Source: Panorpa germanica (taxonomy: Eukaryota; Arthropoda; Insecta; Mecoptera; Panorpidae). From it: a stretch of DNA of 64,000 nt. The notes beneath the pieces were generated by a model. That model searched no databases. It was given only the letters and a program-made list of their open reading frames with translations, and was not told the DNA's origin. The stretch spans positions 23,586,207-23,650,206 of the forward strand of contig OY783208.1 of the NCBI GenBank assembly GCA_963678705.1. The letters are read 5' to 3'. Position numbers and translations under genes: made by a program. This document shows, piece by piece, positions 10,601-23,400 of the stretch (position 1 is the stretch's first letter; the number at the start of each line of letters is the position of its first letter).

Positions 10601-13600
10601 AGATACAAGTATTATTACTAATCAAATCTGTTAAGACGAGAGCAAATTTAACACTTGAAGATAATTCATACGCCAATTTTCTACAAAAATAAACAACAGT
10701 TTATATTTTCAGATCAAACCATCCGACAGTGTCCAGACAGACTTTAACAAAGCGGAAGAGCCTCTCCAACGGGTGGTCCGAATAGGCCATCTTGGTAAAT
10801 TGATGGTAACGGGAGGAACCGATGGTTATATACGAGTATGGAATTTTCCAAAATTGACTAAAAAGTTAGAAATAAAAGGACATACAAAAGATATTGATGA
10901 TATGGATTTTAGTCCAGATGATAAAGTGCTAGTAAGTATAGCGAAAGATGGTCTGGGAATTCTATGGTCGACTGAAACTGGAAAGAAAGTTCATGATCTA
11001 ACATGGCAGCAACCGGAAGGCTCAAAATATCGTTATAATAGATGTAGGTTTGGTATTCAAGAAGGAATTAAGGACAAATATAGATTGTATATGTTGGCTA
11101 ATCCAACTGGAAAAGCTGGGAAACAGAAAGGATATATCCAGCAATGGGATCCGGAACAAGTAAGACATATTTGTAATGTGTGTGTAATCAACCAAATAGT
11201 TTCACTTTCTCACAAATTTTATAAAGAAACTAATAATGCTTGTTGTAGTTTTTTTACACGACAATATTTGTCAGATTCTCAATGAATGATGCTAAGTTTT
11301 TCAAAAGAATCGTAAGAAAATGACAATTGTTATAAATGATACCTTAAAAGAAAGGCCAATAACCGAGCATGTTTTTAAAAAGGTTCTAATTGCCATAAAA
11401 CTGCGCAGTTTTTTTTAATTTTAAACGTTTTTACAATTTCACAAGCATCTAATATTTTTTATAAATAACACAGATGCTTGGAAATTGGTTTATTAGATTA
11501 GGTACACATCTGACAAACGCCAAAAAATAAAACAATTAACATACCAACTTAAATTGGGCCATTATTGGCATTTATCTGTCAGAAATTGTGTTTTTGTAAA
11601 AACAGCAAAAGTCAGACTTTGCCTAAGACATGTATAGCTCAATATTTTTTAAATGGTGTCAACTATCATCCCCTTTAGGTTTTGCATCTTGCTACCAAAC
11701 ACCCTGTATATATTTATATTTGTCTGAGATATAGCTATTTAAATCTAACAGCTCAATAGACAACATTGCAAATACCTTAAATATCAAAAGATTTGCTTTT
11801 ATAATTGCTAATAAGGTTTATATAACATTACAAAAGTTTCGCAAACTGTTTGACTTAATATAGAACATTTTGTGGCTTATTTGATGGTGCATTAGCTTGA
11901 GCCATAGCCTAATGGGCTTGTCATATGTCTTAATTTCTATAAAAGTGTACCACAAATTGATAAAGTGGGTTACTAGAACTCCTTATATGTTAGGAGATAT
12001 TAACAATTAAAAAAGTTATTTTGTCTCTTTAATTATTAAAGGGATTCAACGTTGTACACATTCCAAATGCATGTGACATCACAACCTTACAGCTCATAAA
12101 TCTCTGCTATATGTATTTATAAATCAAAATATCAAATATTATTTACAGCTATTTCAAGGAACAATAAAATTTCAATATTATGTCTGCCTTAGCAGGGTTA
12201 AATAAAATAAAAACTTATTATTCTTTGACTTGACTTGATTATTTCGACTACCACCAGCTACAGAACATTACAACAGCACTGACCTACTCAACAAATAACT
12301 GACGTTAAAATGCATGTCATACAAATATGGTCGACCATTTCTAGCGCTAAAACTACAATTCAAATTTTTAATTGCTATATCTCCGTCAATATTTAGATAT
12401 TTAATAAAATAGACACGCCAATACACATTTATTAACATCAAGTTCAATCAATAATTGAAAAATCGATCACTAAAAAATGAGTACACAAGCCTATTAATGT
12501 ATTATTTTTATAGGCGCAGCTTATTCGTTGTGTAGGAATCGACGAAAGTCTCTCAGCACTAAGTGTCCGTGACGATGGTCGTTTCCTGGCTGTTGGAACT
12601 ATGTTCAGCGGATCCGTATCTGTCTATATTGCATTTAACATGCAGGTATTTAATATATTTCTAATTAAGGTGAAACGATACTTGGCCATTTTTGATTCGC
12701 GAAATATATGTGGCGATACTATACAGCAGGTTAAATATTATCAAAAAACCATGTTTTTTTATGTTTAAATCGTTTTATGTAAGTAACTATAAACGCGAAT
12801 CAAAATCTAAAGCTGCAATTAGTTAGATGAATAACGTATCTACATTTTAAGCTTTCTTCCACTGACTTTTAATGAGTTGGAACCGCAAAAATATGTTTTG
12901 AAAATAAATATTGTTATATTTTCTAGTTAAATTCCAATTTTTATATGAGTGATAACATTTCTGCGCAGACTTAAAAATATATAGAGTATTCGTTAAATTT
13001 TTGCGGTTCCAACTCATTAAAAGTCAGTGGAAGAAAGCTTAAAATGTAGATACGTTATTCATCCAACTAATTGCAGCTTTAGATTTTGATTCGCGTTTAT
13101 AGTTACTTATATAAAACGATTTAAACATAAAAAACATGTTTTTTATAATATTTAACCTGCTGTATAATATTTCGCGAGGAAAAATGTCCAAGTATCGTTT
13201 CATCTTAAAACTAAATAATTTAATGAAAACATATATAAAACTAATTAAATTTAAATTCTACAGCGTGCCCTACACATTCCTGGTGCTCATTCGATGTTTG
13301 TGACAGGCCTGGAGTTTCTGCCACTGCGTGGTGAAGGCCCCCCCATCACCAGTAATTCAGAAGCTGCTGTATTATCAATTTCTGTAGATAACAGACTTTG
13401 TATTCATAACATCCCATTCAGAAGTTAGTATTATATGCGTTTTTCAAATACATATACTCAAAATGCAAATACAAAATACTTAATACCTATTTTCTTAAGA
13501 GTATAGGATTTTTTATTTTATTTGAAAACTTTTACAAACCTATTTCCTATTTGGAAAATACAAAATACGTTTTTCATTTTTGTTACTTCATAGTGTTAAT

Positions 13601-14637
13601 CAGTAAACATTATTTTTCGAATATAAACTTAAAACCCCACCAACATTAGCACCATCTATGATCTAAAAGTATCTGCACAATTGTTTTAATAATTCTAATT
13701 TAAAATGATAGATGTGCCTATTATTTTATTATCCTTCCTGTTACCCCCACCCCACCATAAGACATCTGATTTTCGTTTACTTAAATTTGTTTATCATATT
13801 TTCTCGTTCATTATTTGTTTTTCTACAAGACAATCACTCCACTACATTCCTTACTGAAATATATATACATAAATATATATTATTTTACCTACTACCCTTA
13901 ACACTTGTCCGCTTTAATCCCTAAACTACCCCAACTACATATAAATATTTTATCCTTCTACAAAATAAAAATAATTCCTGTTAAAACGCCCTGCCTATAC
14001 TTAAGTTATCCATTATCAATTTTTTAAACTTAAATGGGTGCCGCAGCCAAACAAGGAATACGTAAAAGAATTGTTAGTCTCTGAAGTACGGAAAATAAAA
14101 CAGGAAAATATGAAAATTGTATGTGATACAAGTAATAAGAAAAAGGAAAACAACGAATCTTATTATATGTTTGTGGATGACTTGGACTCTTCGACAGCCA
14201 GTGACCATGGTAACACAACCATAGAACTGCATAGAAACATTGCAGTATTTAAAAGACAATAATACTAACTTAGATTCTTTAATTAATTATCCATACATAA
14301 AGAAAATATTTTTAAAATGCAACACCTGTTTCAATGATAATGAGACCTCATCGACGAAAAATGAAAGATAAATTGTTTGAACAAATAGTGGCATTAAAAT
14401 CCGTGACATAAATAACATTTATATTAGTAACATAAAGAGTATTTTAAATTCTCAAAAGTATTTTGTATTTAAATACGTATTTTGTATTTAAATACTAACA
14501 TGAAATTTATTTTTTATCGTATTTTTTAATATAGTAATTTATTTGTTTCAGGAACACTGCCCGCCTGGTTTGCAATTATTTTGATTGTTATCACTCTATT
14601 CTTTGCATTTATGCTCTGTTCATATTTAGGCATTTAA
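7612..14637 (+). CDS. PREB: PREB / Sec12-like guanine nucleotide exchange factor for Sar1
   Basis: Six coding exons: 7612-7752, 8514-8834, 10713-11159, 12514-12645, 13264-13423, 14552-14637. All have GT/AG borders and join in frame to give 428 residues; human PREB is, from memory, about 417. PREB/Sec12 is an ER-membrane WD40 protein that loads Sar1 with GTP to start COPII vesicle budding. Seen here: an N-terminal glycine loop (GGGGSSNTGVAN, residues 34-45) matching the potassium-binding loop that Sec12 uses on Sar1; WD-type strands such as LMVTGGTDGYIRVW in exon 3; and a single C-terminal membrane anchor (about residues 405-424) ending CSYLGI, with a very short lumenal tail. A lysine-rich insert (exon 2 end, about residues 117-154) is of the kind that varies between species. 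The start is the first ATG before the conserved FPLYSLQ motif. Introns hold a LINE fragment, two MITE-A copies and one MITE-C. Confidence 0.95.
8890..9640 (-). mobile_element. Degraded LINE 3' fragment (RNase H / zinc-knuckle end)
   Basis: On the minus strand, broken frames around 9330-9560 read like the end of a LINE second open frame. There is an 'IYIKTDDRC' stretch with a damaged Cys-x-Cys-Gly, followed by His, at the same spacing as in the better copy at 20660-21475. A 76-codon open tail at 9104-9334 follows (AREIPEESRDLDWETKR). It lies in PREB intron 2, antisense to the gene. Stops and frameshifts make it non-functional. Confidence 0.6.
9661..10251 (-). mobile_element. MITE-A, complete, TA-flanked
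   Basis: Both terminal repeats are present (ATGGGCTTGTGTCC and, at the other end, GGACACAAGCTCAT). TA lies immediately outside each end. About 591 bp, in PREB intron 2. Its 63-codon open frame recurs in other copies and is not a gene. Confidence 0.9.
11912..12494 (+). mobile_element. MITE-A, complete, TA-flanked, beside a splice acceptor
   Basis: Starts ATGGGCTTG, ends ACACAAGCCTAT, with TA on both sides (11910-11911 and 12495-12496). It lies in PREB intron 3. Only about 19 bases separate its right end from PREB exon 4 at 12514, so the pyrimidine tract of that acceptor abuts the element. Confidence 0.9.
12669..13204. mobile_element. MITE-C, complete, TTAA-flanked long inverted repeat
   Basis: The ends read GGTGAAACGATACTTGGCC and its inverse, with arms of about 240 bp that pair almost along the whole element. 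TTAA lies directly outside both ends (12665-12668 and 13205-13208). This is the target preference of piggyBac-type elements. No open frame. It makes up most of PREB intron 4; without it the intron would be about 80 nt. Confidence 0.85.
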
Positions 14638-14789
14638 TATATTAATTAATAATTAACATATTATGTAAATCAATTTATAATATTATTTTAATTTAATTTA
14701 TTATTTATCATTTTTTAAAACGGTTGCTTTTACTTTGTAAATACATAATTATTATCACCATTTTATATGTACTTAGTTATATAGACTAT

Positions 14790-14795
14790 AATAAA
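14790..14795 (+). promoter_or_regulatory. Poly(A) signal of PREB
   Basis: AATAAA lies about 150 bp after the PREB stop codon at 14635-14637. It is the first canonical hexamer downstream on this strand. Confidence 0.6.
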
Positions 14796-14837
14796 GTTCA
14801 ACAATTCCCATAGACAGTTCGCTGGCTCTTTTTTCAT

Positions 14838-14960
14838 GTCAAGACTGTCTTAATTTTTATAAATTGTGCTATATATTGATAAAGTTGGCTATCAGGATCT
14901 CAATTATCCAATTATTTGTTAATAACTCGCAATATTTGAGGAGATACTATTATAAGTCAT
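14838..14960 (+). repeat. Old MITE-A/FB-B-like end
   Basis: A diverged match to the left part of MITE-A (GTCTTAATTTTTATAAATTG, then a TATTGATAAAGTTGGCTA-like segment and TCCAATTATTTGTTAATAAC). The rest of the element is not recognisable. Confidence 0.5.
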
Positions 14961-17476
14961 TTACGACAGCTGCATCGTGCAACGCATACAGTTTTGATAT
15001 TATAAATGTGGTAAGTAAGGATAAAAAGAATATAGAATTGTAGGCTAAGAATATTGTTTACTAATAAATCGTCAAGTTTCAGATGTTTTGACCGAAAAAT
15101 CTCTTGATAGAAATTTGTATTCGAGATATAATAACTTAAATATCATTTCTTTTAATTCCAACACGTTCTTTTCATGGTCAATTGTAATCAAACAACGCTG
15201 CGCGCGAAATTATCTCCAGTAGTGTAAAATAAAGAACGAGAATTTCAAATCTTTGATGCTTAAGATTGTATATTTAAAAATATTTGAAAAAACCGCGCTT
15301 TTTACTTTCGTTACTTCTTAGTTTGAGAGCTGATAACTAAGATAAGAAGTATAATTAATATCGTTTATAAACTAAATGCTTTTTCTTTTACATTTGATTT
15401 ATTTTACAACATTTAAAAAGTAATATTTAGTTTTATATTTGTTAAAAATTAAGACATTTTTTCGTCCATATTTTTTTGTGCATTGGTAACATAGAAATAA
15501 AAATGCGGGAATTTGAAATCTTATAATAAAATTCAATGCACTCAATTACTGTGTAATTTAATTAATACATTAATAAAACTAATTAAATTTTCTATAATTA
15601 AGTGATTGATTATAATATTTAAAAAATATTCATACTTTTTCTTCAATTGTTTTAGTAACTAATAATATTTTATAGGTTATATTATTTTATTGAAAAAACA
15701 ATAAATTTATTTAAATTTATTTGTATATTCAGATAATTATAATAAATTTTGAAAAGTTTTAATTACAAATTAATATGTATTACAATGTTGGTACTATGTT
15801 TATGTCAGATTATTGATTTTAGTCACCAAAAGATTTCTGTATACAATAAAATAAGTGGGCCGTAACTTTATTATCTCAAATATTTAAATAATTTTTACAG
15901 AAAGTGTATTAAAACTAATTAAATTATACATTAATTAAGGTAATAATATATGTTTATATTTATTTACATCGAAAGTTATTCAAGCTATAAAATAATGTCA
16001 AATTGAAACTGTCACTTTACTATTTAAAAAATGTAATAAATATCGAAAAATAAGTAAATTGAATACTTTTAATAAATATTTGAAATATTGTTATTATATC
16101 TGATAATAATTTATGATTTTGCAATAGTTTAATTAAGTTATTTCAAAAATAATCGCTGTGACAGTAATCTAACCTAAAACTATGATAAAAACCTCTTCCT
16201 GTATTAATGATTATTTATCTTTTAACTGTGGAATTTAATATTATTAATGCTTATTTTTATATGCACTATAATATTTTAAATATATTTATTGCAATTAAAT
16301 ACTAGAATCGTTATCTACTAAAAAGTAGGACATTCTTTTATGGAGAAGTAAATTAGAAATTCAACAAATGTTTTAATTAATATACAAAAGTACACTAAAA
16401 TATGAAACATGCTTAATTTTTTGAATCAAGGAAATGTTTTTAATGTTTAATGTTAATGTTAAAGTATTTTTGGGGCCCTTTATTGTCAATATTCACTTCA
16501 ATTTGAGCACCCAAAGTCCTTAATTAGTGCAATAATTTCTATCAGTTTCAGTAAAAATTTCAACGTTATATTTCAATTATGCTCTTTGTATAATGAGAAA
16601 GCAGTTATTAATTCAGCGGGTTCGTAGTAAAAGGGCCGATTCCAAATTTCGGACCGAGACGGGCCTGTTTTTTTTAAATTAAATATTTCCAAGAGAAAAA
16701 ATAACATTGAATATAAAGAATTCCAAAAATTACAATTATGTATTACAATTTAGATCATATTTTAATAACGCCTGGTTTTTAGGCAACCTGTTATACATTT
16801 CTAAATTAAAAATATACCGATATAGGCTCTCATTTTTTAAATTATTAATTGCAATATAGATTAATATATTTATCTAGACAGTATATAAAAGTTGATTAAG
16901 ATATAGCTATTTAAATTTGATTTTTTATGTTAGCAGCTGATTTTTAACCATCTTTTGAAGTCTTTGGCCAACTGTAGTTCATAATGTCAAAACTTTATGC
17001 GTTGTACGAATCAGCTGTAAGTAGTAAATGACGTTTATGCACCACTATTACACTTAGGTTCTATAAGAAGTAAAAATGATTGAAATTGAAGGAACCTCAG
17101 AAGGAAATGAGGTCCTGATAGCCAAGTTTATCAATATATAGTACAGTTTTATAGAAATTCAGGCATGGCTCGTAAGCCTATTTGAATTTGGTGGTGTAAT
17201 TATGATATACAACAAGTAAATCTTTCATTTTATAACGTCGTTCAATAACAGCGGTCATTTTAACGCAATATTGTGTTGTATTACTAACCTCAGAGTTTGT
17301 ACTTTAGATTAAAATAAAATTATCACCACTTTTCACGAAAATATTGCGTTTTTCTGTTGGTTTAAAATGTCTATAGGACAAAATTCTAAATCATTTTTAC
17401 CAATTTAATTGTTTTAAATATTATTTTTACTCATTATTCATCTATTTTACTTTCTGATGCAATTTAGGTTGCAGCA
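14961..17476. other. Intergenic between PREB and Dap160
   Basis: Very AT-rich, with no supported exon or RNA gene. A degraded MITE-A-like end lies near 17110-17170 and a short repeat-J-like segment at about 17305-17370. The bases just before the Dap160 ATG look like a 3' splice site (TTTAG or GCAG, at about 17465-17475), so a non-coding first exon of Dap160 probably lies upstream. I could not place it. Confidence 0.5.
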
Positions 17477-20400
17477 ATGTCTGCCGACCCGTGGTGCATT
17501 ACACCTAGAGAACAGACGCGCTATGAGGAGCAGTTCAAAAGTTTGCAACCTCAAGGAGGAGTTGTCACCGGAGGGCAGGCTAAAGGATTCCTCCTACAAT
17601 CTCAATTACCTCCACCAGTACTCGGCCAAATATGGTTTGTATATTCTTCAAATTCCTCGAAAACTGATATCAATGTCTTATTTAATTTTTTATTACATTC
17701 CAGGACCTTATCAGATACAGACGCTGATGGAAAAATGGATATAAATGAATTCAGCATCGCATGCAAGCTGATAAATCTTAAACTCCGTGGATTTGAGATT
17801 CCAAAAGCGTTGCCGCCATCTTTATTGAAATCTTTGAAGCCTGCCAATGGTCTTTCAAACGCAATGCCCCCAGCAATACCTCCTCTACCTTCACAAATGC
17901 TCAGGATGGGATCTTTGGGTAAAATAGATCCTCTAGTCGGTGCTATTCCTCCAATGCAACCCCCTATTGCAGTTGCTCCACTTCAAAGTAACATTTTGGA
18001 TTCTCAGCACAACTCTCCAGTGCTTGATATGGGAATGTTTAACGCGCAGGTCAAACCTACGCTACCACAAACGCAATTTAAAGCGCCTGTTGCTCCTATT
18101 AAGCCCCTGGGGGGCTCTCTAATAGGGGACGGCTCCGATACTTCATTTATGGGAGGTTTGTGACGTCACAATCGAAATTTTTGTAGAGAGTTGTTACTTA
18201 TTTAAGGTGAAACGATACTTGGCCATTTTTCACTCGCGAAATATATATGGCGATACTATACACCAGGTTAAATATTATCAAAAAAACCAGGTTTTTTAAT
18301 GTTTAAATCGTTTTATGTAAGTAACTATAAACGCGAATCAAAATCTAAAGCTGCAATTAGTTAGATGAATAACGTATCTACATTTTAAGCTTTCTTCCAC
18401 TGACTTTTAATGAGTTGGAACCGCAAAAATAAGTTTAGAAAATGAATATTGCTATATTTTCTAGTTAAATTCCAATTTTGATATGAATTTTGATTACTTC
18501 CAATGGAAGAAAGCTTAAAATGTAGATACGTTATTCATCTAACTAATTGCAGCTTTAGATTTTGATTCGCGTTTATAGTTACTTACATAAAACGATTTAA
18601 ACATTAAAAAACATGATTTTTTTAATAATATTTAACCTGCTGTATAATATCGCCATCTATATTTCGTTAGAAATAATGGCCAAGTATCGTTTCACCTTAA
18701 TTAAAATTTAAACCTTGATCGATGCTTTAGTTTCGTTGTTTTGTTGAATCATTAAATACTGATTTATTTGAAATGCCTTGTAGGTATGCAACCAATGATG
18801 CAGCCAATGGTTTCTGGCATGCAGCCTCTTGTTGCAGGGGTGCAACCAATGATGCCAGTGGCTCCGATATCCTGTGTTATCCCTCCGTTATCCTCAGGAA
18901 TACCGCCAATGGCTCCAGTAGGGCCTATAGCTCCAGCTCAAGTAATCTCTCCTGTTTTATCTATGTCACCAATCGCTTCTTCTGTTATTAGTGGTGTTGC
19001 GGCCCCGAAACCGCTGTCAGCAGCGGACAGAGCAGCGTCTGTAGAATCTCCGTGAGTATAAACAAAACACTTATTCTCCTTTTATCGAATTGTTAATATT
19101 TTTAACATTTTGTTGAAGAATTCAAGTGGAATGGGCGGTACCACAAGCAACAAAGCTAAAATATACTCAAGTCTTTAATACAATGGACCGAGCCAGGACC
19201 GCATTCCTCTCAGGGCCCCAGGCCAGAAATATCATGGTGAATATGCATTTATTAACTACAAGAACCTCACTTAAAAGTTATGCTTAATAATATGAAATAA
19301 TTTCAGGTGCAAACAAAATTACCGCAAAATATTCTAGCAGCGATTTGGGCGTTGTCGGATATGGATAATGATGGCAAACTAGGATGCGAGGAATTTGTAT
19401 TGGCGATGTATTTATGCGACCAGGTATATTACTAAAAACATGTACCTGTACTTTTTCATCGTCAAAATCAAAACGATAAAAGTAAAACATATTTTCGATA
19501 ATGTTTTTTTGACGACACTGTTAATATATAATTATTTCTATAATTACTACATGATAAAATAACATTTAAAGAATACTTTGTGAAATTTTTATAAATAAAT
19601 ATCAAGAAATGAGCCATTGACAGCGAATCTACGGTGACGTCACAAAAAAAGTAACTCATAACTCATCACTGGATTATTTGAAATCAAAAAACCAAAATGA
19701 TTTCATTAGTTGATAAGTTTCTGCAGGACACCCTGTTAAGTAACTCGACAGCGTTACCTCGGCATTTATGTAAAGAAAGAGTGTGCAAAATTTCATTGCG
19801 GATCGGTGCAGTAGATTTTGAGCTAGAGAGGACACCGACTCTGAAAAAGCTAAGTGTGAGAAAAACGCGTTTAAAAGTTTCAAAGAAAGACGAAACCAAA
19901 CCAGAGAGGTGAAGACTTAAAACTCTATATCTCCGACAGTTTTACTCCAATCGACTTCAAATTTTCACACAATAAACTTAATATGTTGTACATTCATATA
20001 AATAAATAAGTAAATTAAATTTATCAACGCGTACTTAATTTTTTATATTTCTTTAATTCAGGCATCAATTGGAGAGAAAATACCCATTGCGTTACCAGCA
20101 GATTTGATCCCTCCATCATTTCGACGCATTTCTCGCCATCCTTCTATATCTGGGGGCCCTCCTCTTAGTACAACAGGATCTCAAGGTTCTCTAGATGGCG
20201 GAGAGCTCGTTAGCCCGGCGTCAACCTTACCTCAAAGTAAAAAGAACAACAATTATTTCAAATTTCCGTTTTATGTGTAATTAAAATTAATGGCACATTT
20301 TTTTGTTAGCATCCTTCGAAGATAAACGAAAAGAAAATTACGAGAAGGGTCAAGCTGAACTTGAGCGTCGTCGGAAGACGCTGATGGATATTCAAAGAAA

Positions 20401-23400
20401 GGAGCAAGAAGAACGTGAGAGGAAAGAACGTGAAGAAGCTGAAAAGCGAGAGAAAGCAAGATTGGAACAAGAAAGAAGAAGGCAACAAGAATTGGAGCAA
20501 CAGTTGCAACTACAGAGGGAGATAGAGCAAGAGAGGGAGGAGCAACGAAAGAGACAACAAGAACAACGGGAAGCTGCAAGAAAGTATGTCTTAAATTATT
20601 TAAATCGGTAAAAAAAAGAACTTTCTTAGCTAAATTTGTTAAAGATTGGTTTGACACACTTTAATTTGTGTTGTGAACAATATCTTAAATTTATAAATCT
20701 TAATTTAATCGTCATAGCCACCATCAAACATTTTTTTATATTTTTCACATTTTGTAATTCAATTTCACAAATTTCTAATTATTTAAATAACTCACTAATT
20801 AATTTTAAATCACTTAACAAAAATTTAGTATTAACAGGAAAAGTTTTAACCACATCTAATATTTCACTATTCAATTTGGATTTTTCTAAACTATAATTTA
20901 TGCATTCAAATATAATATGATCCAAAGTTCCTTCTTCACCACATTGACATCTATCGTCGGATTTAATATTAATTTTGTACAGGTGAGCTGGACAGGTGAG
21001 TTTTACAATGATTACTTTTGATTCTGATTATAGTTGATATCATTTTGCGGGGCTCATTTCTAAACCATCTCTTCTTACTTAAATTTGGATGAAACATATA
21101 ATAATCTCTTCCTTTTAACTGACTTTTGTTAATGAAATCTGTGTTTCTCAAATTGAAGTTTAATTTTTTGATTATATTAATTAGTAATTTCACTTTCATC
21201 TCAATTTCCAAATTTATTGATTCCTTTGCCAATTTATACGCAATTTCGTTTCCTCTTATTCCACAATGTCCTGGTATCCACATAAATTTTATGGTATTAT
21301 TCTTATTTATTAAATTGAAATACACCCCCTTAATTTTGCGTGTCAAAATATCATTATTTGATTTGTTATCATTAGAATTTAAATTTTTTTAAAACTTGTT
21401 CATATTTTCATTAATTTCCAGTGCTTTTAATATTGCTAATTGTTCTCCAGTATAATGGAGCAAATTATTAACAAATAATTAGACATTTGAGGTCTTGGTA
21501 ATCAACTTATAAATATTTCAGAGAAATGGAACGACAGCGTCAGTTGGAATGGGAGAAAACAAAACTTCAAGATCTGCAGCAACAGCGGCAAAAAGAACAG
21601 GAGAATGTTTTAAGATTAAAAGGTCACAATCAATCGCTCAGCATAGAGCTATCCACACTAAACGAAAAGGTAAACTTCATCCCTAACAATCTTATAATAT
21701 ATAAATTTATTTGTAATAAATATTTCTGCAATAGGTAAAAGAATTATCTCAAAAAATCTGCGACACTCGCGTTGGGGTGTCTTCAGTGAAGACAACAATT
21801 GACGGAATGCGGACAACGAGGGATGCTCAAGTTTCTGAAATGTCTCAGCTGAAAACAAAACTCAAAGATCAAAACGCTCGGCTCGTGATGATGACTCAAG
21901 AGAAAGCTCGGCTCGAAGCTAAGAATAAGCTGAACCAAGCATCGAACAACGCAACTCAAGAGCAAGTTAACGCTGCCTTCTCCAGCAAGCATATCACGTT
22001 GAAGCAACTGCGTGACAAGTATGAAGACACTCAATCACAAATCAATTCCAAGATGTCGGACATTAAGAACAACAATTCGAATTTGTCTGACTTGAAAACA
22101 CAACTCAGTACTCTGGTGCAGGAATGTGAAAATCTTTATGGAATTTATGATGACCACAGAAATAAGGTGATTTTAGTGATTTCTTCGTTCCACATACTAT
22201 TTGTATTATTTGAATCGAAAGCTTGATGTTTTCTGAACCATATTCAATTGAAATAATAATTTTCTCCATTAGATACTTACATGAAATTTTCAATCAAATG
22301 CACAAGTTAATGAAATTAGTTTTTGAAATTAATTATTTCCTTAAAAGTTTCGGAAACCTACCCTTATTTAATTTTTTTATTAATGGGCTTGTGTCCTCAT
22401 TTTTTAGTGGTCGATTTTTCAATTGTTGATTGAAATTGATGTTAATAAATGTGTATTGGCGTGTCTATTTTATTAAATATCTAAATGTTGACGGAGATAT
22501 AGCAATTAAAAATTCGGCCAGTTATTTGTTGAGTAGGTAGGTCAGTACTGTGGTAATGTTTTGTAGCTGTTGGTAGTCGAAATAATCAAGTCAAGTCAAA
22601 GAATAATAAGTTTTCATTTTACTTAACCCTGTTAAGACAGACATAATATTAAAATTTTATTGTTCCTTGAAATAGCTGTAAATAATATTTGATATTTTGA
22701 TATATAAATACATATAGCAGAGATTTATGAGCTTAAGGTTGGCAGCGATTGTGATGTCACATGCATTTGGAATGCTGTACAACGTTGAATCCCTTTAATA
22801 ATTAAAGAGACAAAATGACTTTTTTAATTGTTAATATCTCCTAACATACAAGGAGTTCTAGTAACCCACTTTATCAATATGTAGTACACTTTTATAGAAA
22901 TTAAGACATAGGACACAAGCCCATTATTGATTATCGTAGAACAAATTTACAAAGTTTAGCATTTAATACTTCACAAGGATCATATTTGAGATCCTGATAG
23001 TTAACTTTATATTGTTCACAACCCAAATTAATAAAATTTGACGTTAATAATATTCCAAATAAAAGGAGATTATACTCCAAGAAATAAATAAAGGTTCCTT
23101 TTGACAGCGTTGGCAAAATTATTATTACCTTTTAATTTGATATTACTTTTAGGTAATTTAATTATTAAACTATGATATGCATCAAAAAAGAAAATCGATT
23201 CGAAAATGATTTTGTGTTACCGAGAGATAAACTTACTGCATTAGGCCCAAAAAAAGCGATTTTTCAAAAAAATTTCCAGAGAAAACTATTTATTGTATTA
23301 CGGTAAAAATTTGTACACATATTACGGTAACTTTTTACTGTGTTTAAATATTTTTAAATTTACAAGAATAATAATTTGGAAGCTGCTATAGCTGATCCCG

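Noticed and set aside
20306..20657. Minus-strand frames of 67 and 128 codons
   Set aside because: They are antisense to the charged coiled-coil exon of Dap160; the leucine/serine-rich product is a complement artefact.
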